Positions 5,159 to 8,079 of a DNA stretch of 8,079 nt are shown in pieces. The stretch lies in contig JAHZIZ010000398.1 of NCBI GenBank assembly GCA_022601215.1, positions 1 to 8,079 on the forward strand, given 5' to 3'. Made by a program: the position numbers and the translations under genes. The notes beneath the pieces were generated by a model that was given only the letters and a program-made list of their open reading frames with translations, searched no databases and was not told the origin of the DNA. The stretch's first letter is position 1. Each line of letters opens with the position of its first letter. Source of the DNA: Bacteroidota bacterium (GTDB taxonomy: Bacteria; Bacteroidota; Bacteroidia; Flavobacteriales; Flavobacteriaceae).

Positions 5159-6607
5159 ATGAGTTTTGATGAAGTTTATGAAAAAGAACTTTCTTTTCAA
5201 ACCGATCGCAGAAAAGCCACGGTAGAGTTTATAAAGATTGTAAGTGATCTTTGGTATGACAAGTCTATTGAGTTGGTGCTTTTCCGCAACCAACTAATTG
5301 ATCGCAACGTAAGTGAAATTTTAAACTTACATGAGTATGCCGGTGAATTTGTTCAGAAACCCATCTCCATTTTTGATAGTGTAGAAATTGCGCAAGCCAT
5401 CAAAACATTGAACTTCCCTCCTGCCAAACTGGATATTGGAAAACTCACCTATGAATATCACTTAGAAGACAATAAGTACCAAGATGCTGTTGCTTTTGTA
5501 AGTGACAAGTTAAAAAATGCAAAGGAACAGAAGGATATCCAACCCAAAGATGTTGTTTTATATGGTTTTGGGCGTATAGGTCGTTTACTCGCTAGAGAGT
5601 TAATGACGCGCACTGGAAAAGGAAATCAGATGCGCCTACGTGCCATTGTAACTCGTGGTGCTGTAGATAAAACCGTACTGGAAAAAAGAGCCTCTTTATT
5701 GCAATATGATTCGGTACATGGAGACTTCCCTGGTACCGTTGGCATTGATGTTGAAAATAAAGCACTTATTATTAATGGAACTACGGTTCACATTATCTCA
5801 GCCAACGGCCCCGAAGAAATTGACTATACAACCTATGGTATTAATGACGCCTTAGTCATTGATAACACGGGTGCTTTTAGAGATAAGGAAGCCCTAGAAC
5901 GCCATTTAGTTCCTAACGGAGCTAGCAAGGTCTTGCTAACGGCTCCAGGAAAAGGAATTCCAAATATCGTACACGGTGTAAATCATTTAGAAAACAGCCC
6001 TGAAGATTTAAACGTATTTTCTGCTGCTTCTTGTACAACCAATGCCATTACACCTGTTTTAAAAGCTATCGAAGATAGTTTAGGAGTGGTACAAGGCCAC
6101 TTGGAAACCATCCATGCCTATACAAATGACCAGAACTTGGTAGACAATATGCATAAGAAGTACCGTCGTGGACGTGCTGCTGCCTTAAACATGGTTATTA
6201 CTGAAACTGGAGCTGGAAAAGCAGTGAGTAAAGCCTTACCCTCTTTTGAAGGAAAGCTAACCTCTAACGCCATTCGTGTTCCTGTTCCTAATGGATCTTT
6301 GGCTATCTTAAAGTTAGAATTAGAGAACCCAACCTCAGTGGATGGGTTAAATGCTATTATGAAGAAATACGCTTTAGAAGGTGATCTTGTTGAGCAGATT
6401 AAATACAGCCTAAACAATGAATTAGTTTCTAGTGACATTGTTGGATCTTCTGCGCCTTCCATTTTTGACAGTAATGCAACCATTGTTACGAAAGATGGAA
6501 AGAATGCCGTAATCTATGTATGGTATGATAACGAATACGGATACAGCCACCAGGTAATTAGACTAGCAAAACATATTAGTAAGGTAAGAAGGTTTACGTA
6601 CTACTAG
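5159..6607 (+). CDS. Glyceraldehyde-3-phosphate dehydrogenase, long form with N-terminal extension
   Basis: Catalyses the phosphorylating oxidation of glyceraldehyde 3-phosphate to 1,3-bisphosphoglycerate, or the reverse. The 482-residue product is about 150 longer than classical GAPDH. Residues 1-130 are an alpha-rich charged extension of unknown role. The Rossmann motif GFGRIGR is at 136-142, the active site SAASCTTNAITP at 288-299 with nucleophile Cys292, the partner His319 in TIHAYTNDQN, and the C-terminal WYDNEYGYS at 455-463. This is the long GAPDH subfamily known from Bacteroidota and some Gammaproteobacteria. The segment RAIVTRG (161-167) replaces the VAIND strand end of classical NAD enzymes: Thr165 stands where the adenosine-ribose-binding Asp normally is. 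NADP use or dual specificity, and a gluconeogenic role, are therefore plausible but inferred. It is monocistronic with its own promoter and terminator. I see no frameshift. Confidence 0.95.
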   Translation: MSFDEVYEKELSFQTDRRKATVEFIKIVSDLWYDKSIELVLFRNQLIDRNVSEILNLHEYAGEFVQKPISIFDSVEIAQAIKTLNFPPAKLDIGKLTYEYHLEDNKYQDAVAFVSDKLKNAKEQKDIQPKDVVLYGFGRIGRLLARELMTRTGKGNQMRLRAIVTRGAVDKTVLEKRASLLQYDSVHGDFPGTVGIDVENKALIINGTTVHIISANGPEEIDYTTYGINDALVIDNTGAFRDKEALERHLVPNGASKVLLTAPGKGIPNIVHGVNHLENSPEDLNVFSAASCTTNAITPVLKAIEDSLGVVQGHLETIHAYTNDQNLVDNMHKKYRRGRAAALNMVITETGAGKAVSKALPSFEGKLTSNAIRVPVPNGSLAILKLELENPTSVDGLNAIMKKYALEGDLVEQIKYSLNNELVSSDIVGSSAPSIFDSNATIVTKDGKNAVIYVWYDNEYGYSHQVIRLAKHISKVRRFTYY

Positions 6608-6628
6608 TCTATATTGATTTCTGAAATA

Positions 6629-6658
6629 AAAATGCCTCATCTGTCGATGAGGCTTTTT
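6629..6658. terminator. Bidirectional terminator between GAPDH and the convergent surface-protein gene
   Basis: GCCTCATC (6634-6641) and GATGAGGC (6646-6653) form a perfect 8-bp stem with loop TGTC. It is flanked by an A-run on the left and TTTTT on the right, so both strands yield a hairpin plus U-tract. It lies 26 bp past the GAPDH stop and 27 bp past the stop of the minus-strand gene, serving both. Confidence 0.9.
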
Positions 6659-6679
6659 GTTCATTATCAACCAGGTAAT

Positions 6680-8079
6680 CTATTGTCTGTGAAGCTCCGC
6701 TCCATCCCTGAAAAATACGGTGTCATCTACTTGTAATACCTCATAAGAGTTAGCCGTTCCAAAAAATAGGTTCCTTAAGATCAACTGTCCGTTAGCGTAA
6801 GAAATATTCATCATATTCTCAACAATTTGGTACCCATTTCCATCTAGATAATCCGCTTCCCTAAAATCTGCATTACCTAATTCATCAAATATTATCCTAT
6901 CAATTTGATGATTAGATCCATCTGGGTTTAATAAGTAACGTATCCAAGTACCTTGATAATCAAAAACTTCATTATTTACCCTAACCGGAAACGAACCACT
7001 CCCCTGGTTAAAATCGTCCTGATAGGTATAGTCTAAGGTGGTATCTAAATACTCATTAACCTGATCTGGATTGGTCAAATAAGCTCGCATAGAGATTTGA
7101 CCATTATCAAAGGAAATTTGATCAATTGTCACATTAGAATCACTTGTACTAAACTGAAAATTATCAAAATACTCCTGGCTCGCAGGATCTGTTTGCAACG
7201 GCTGACTGTCTGGAACCGTAAGTAATGCTTTGGTTGGAATATTTGAAAACCAAATATTGTCATTTACAAATTCAATCACGGCATTTAACGTGTTGATAGC
7301 CCCGTTAAAAACATCATTTCTCTCAAAATAGCTATTCAAGTTTGAATTTCCAGATGACTGATCATTTGCAATGATATCTCGACTATTTTCTTCAAAAGAA
7401 AAAGAACTTGTTTCCGAATGATTTAATTCAATGAAATTATTCTGAAGGTTATCTAATTCAGAAGTAATACCGTCAATAGCACCTCCCACAACTTTAATTT
7501 TTCTTTGCTGAAATTCGTCATAAAAAGCCCAAGCAGCTGTCCATGCTATAATTGAAACACCAGTGGCGATAGAGGCCGCGGGAAGATTTCCAGTTTGCAA
7601 TGCCGCTCCTCCAACCACGATAGCGTCAGAAGCGATTAAAACCGAAGCCAAATAAGCCACTAACAGCTGATTGTCTGTCAACTCCTGATTCCCTGTAAAG
7701 TTGGGAGCCAGTAAATCATCGACCATTTGTTTGTTAGCCTGGTAAAAGAGTGCCATTTGTTCTCTCTCTAAGGTATTGGCCTCATTGTAATAACCATCGA
7801 AACCAATAAAATAATTCTCAACTTCCGTATCATTCTCATTATTACTTAAACCCGCTCGGTATGCAGTTAAACCCGAAAAAAAATCAGTTAGCACTTCTTC
7901 AGGAGTACCTTCTAATTCAGTCGCCATCACATCATAATTCACCACTAAATTTGGTAAACCCGTAATGATAAGCTGTTGTGTCCCTGCGGAAACATCCTGA
8001 GGTACTTGAAAACTAAGAGTGTTGTCGATAGTTCGAACTAGATTTATTGAAATACCACCTAGATCCCCAGTATAGGCCT
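6680..8079 (-). CDS. 5'-truncated large surface/secreted protein with Ig/IPT-like segment and hydrophobic pair (unknown function)
   Basis: I do not recognise this protein. The frame ending at the TAG at 6680-6682 stays open to the right edge: the 44 codons from 7946 to 8077 contain no stop. The in-frame GTG at 7945 is therefore not the true start. At least 465 residues are visible and the N-terminus is missing. Visible 1-55 resembles the end of an Ig/IPT-TIG-type beta domain (NTLSFQVPQDVSAGTQQLII). Next come a polar helical region (about 55-135), two hydrophobic stretches (about 137-160 and 165-186, rich in Ala/Gly/Ile), a possible short coiled coil (KVVGGAIDGITSELDNLQNN), a Ser/Asn-rich linker (about 220-250), and a beta-rich C-terminal part (about 300-465) with NGQISMRAYL and NGQLILRNLFF strands. 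It ends ELHRQ with no type IX secretion-type C-terminal domain. It is probably a lipoprotein or exported protein. Convergent with GAPDH; no functional link seen. Confidence 0.75.
   Translation of the reverse strand, partial: AYTGDLGGISINLVRTIDNTLSFQVPQDVSAGTQQLIITGLPNLVVNYDVMATELEGTPEEVLTDFFSGLTAYRAGLSNNENDTEVENYFIGFDGYYNEANTLEREQMALFYQANKQMVDDLLAPNFTGNQELTDNQLLVAYLASVLIASDAIVVGGAALQTGNLPAASIATGVSIIAWTAAWAFYDEFQQRKIKVVGGAIDGITSELDNLQNNFIELNHSETSSFSFEENSRDIIANDQSSGNSNLNSYFERNDVFNGAINTLNAVIEFVNDNIWFSNIPTKALLTVPDSQPLQTDPASQEYFDNFQFSTSDSNVTIDQISFDNGQISMRAYLTNPDQVNEYLDTTLDYTYQDDFNQGSGSFPVRVNNEVFDYQGTWIRYLLNPDGSNHQIDRIIFDELGNADFREADYLDGNGYQIVENMMNISYANGQLILRNLFFGTANSYEVLQVDDTVFFRDGAELHRQ

Noticed and set aside
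6118..6483. Minus-strand open frame of 121 codons opposite GAPDH
   Set aside because: Antisense shadow of the conserved GAPDH catalytic domain.
6680..6760. Type IX secretion C-terminal sorting domain on the surface protein
   Set aside because: The C-terminus lacks the usual PNP-type motif and the terminal K-I/V-x-K-like ending; it ends ELHRQ.
6680..7945. A complete minus-strand gene beginning at the GTG at 7945
   Set aside because: The frame is open to the window edge with family-like sequence upstream, so the gene is 5'-truncated rather than starting here.
1..8079. Mobile elements, CRISPR arrays, tRNA or rRNA genes, phage or defence systems
   Set aside because: I found no regularly spaced repeats, transposase or integrase motifs, terminal inverted repeats with target duplications, or recognisable structural RNA cores on either strand.

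Overview
The window looks like chromosomal DNA of a marine-type Flavobacteriaceae bacterium (Bacteroidota). The DNA is AT-rich. Starts lack clear Shine-Dalgarno sequences. Several intergenic regions carry the Bacteroidota -7 promoter box TAnnTTTG. The proteins read like flavobacterial ones: a DapF-GNAT-MltG operon divergent from a Do-like protease, a roughly 480-residue GAPDH, and a large Ig-like surface protein. I see no rRNA, tRNA, CRISPR array, transposase or phage gene.

Left part (1-3449, minus strand): a cell-wall block. It runs, in transcription order, dapF (makes meso-diaminopimelate), a GNAT acetyltransferase, mltG (membrane endolytic transglycosylase), then a separately promoted small secreted lysozyme-like protein. 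dapF/GNAT overlap by 4 bp and GNAT/mltG by 8 bp, so the three are surely one translationally coupled operon. A 335-bp gap with AT-rich hairpins and a TAnnTTTG promoter separates mltG from the lysozyme-like gene, which ends in a good intrinsic terminator.

Middle (3450-5110): a 143-bp divergent intergenic region holds an 11-bp imperfect inverted repeat around a TTAATTAA palindrome. Next comes a Do/DegQ-type periplasmic serine protease with two PDZ domains, closed by a strong 12-bp-stem terminator. The common theme on both sides of the promoter region is envelope building and envelope quality control.

Right part (5093-8079): a monocistronic long-form GAPDH has its own promoter, and its leader contains a 7-bp hairpin capped by GAAA. 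A terminator that works on both strands follows. A convergent gene then runs off the right edge. The reading frame of this last gene stays open to the window end, so it is a 5'-truncated large surface or secreted protein. It has the tail of an Ig/IPT-like domain, two adjacent hydrophobic segments and a beta-rich C-terminal region; I do not recognise its family.

Most of the window is conserved housekeeping content. The least explained items are the edge-truncated surface protein, the GAPDH leader hairpin and altered cofactor loop, the divergent-promoter inverted repeat, and two mutually exclusive hairpins downstream of mltG.
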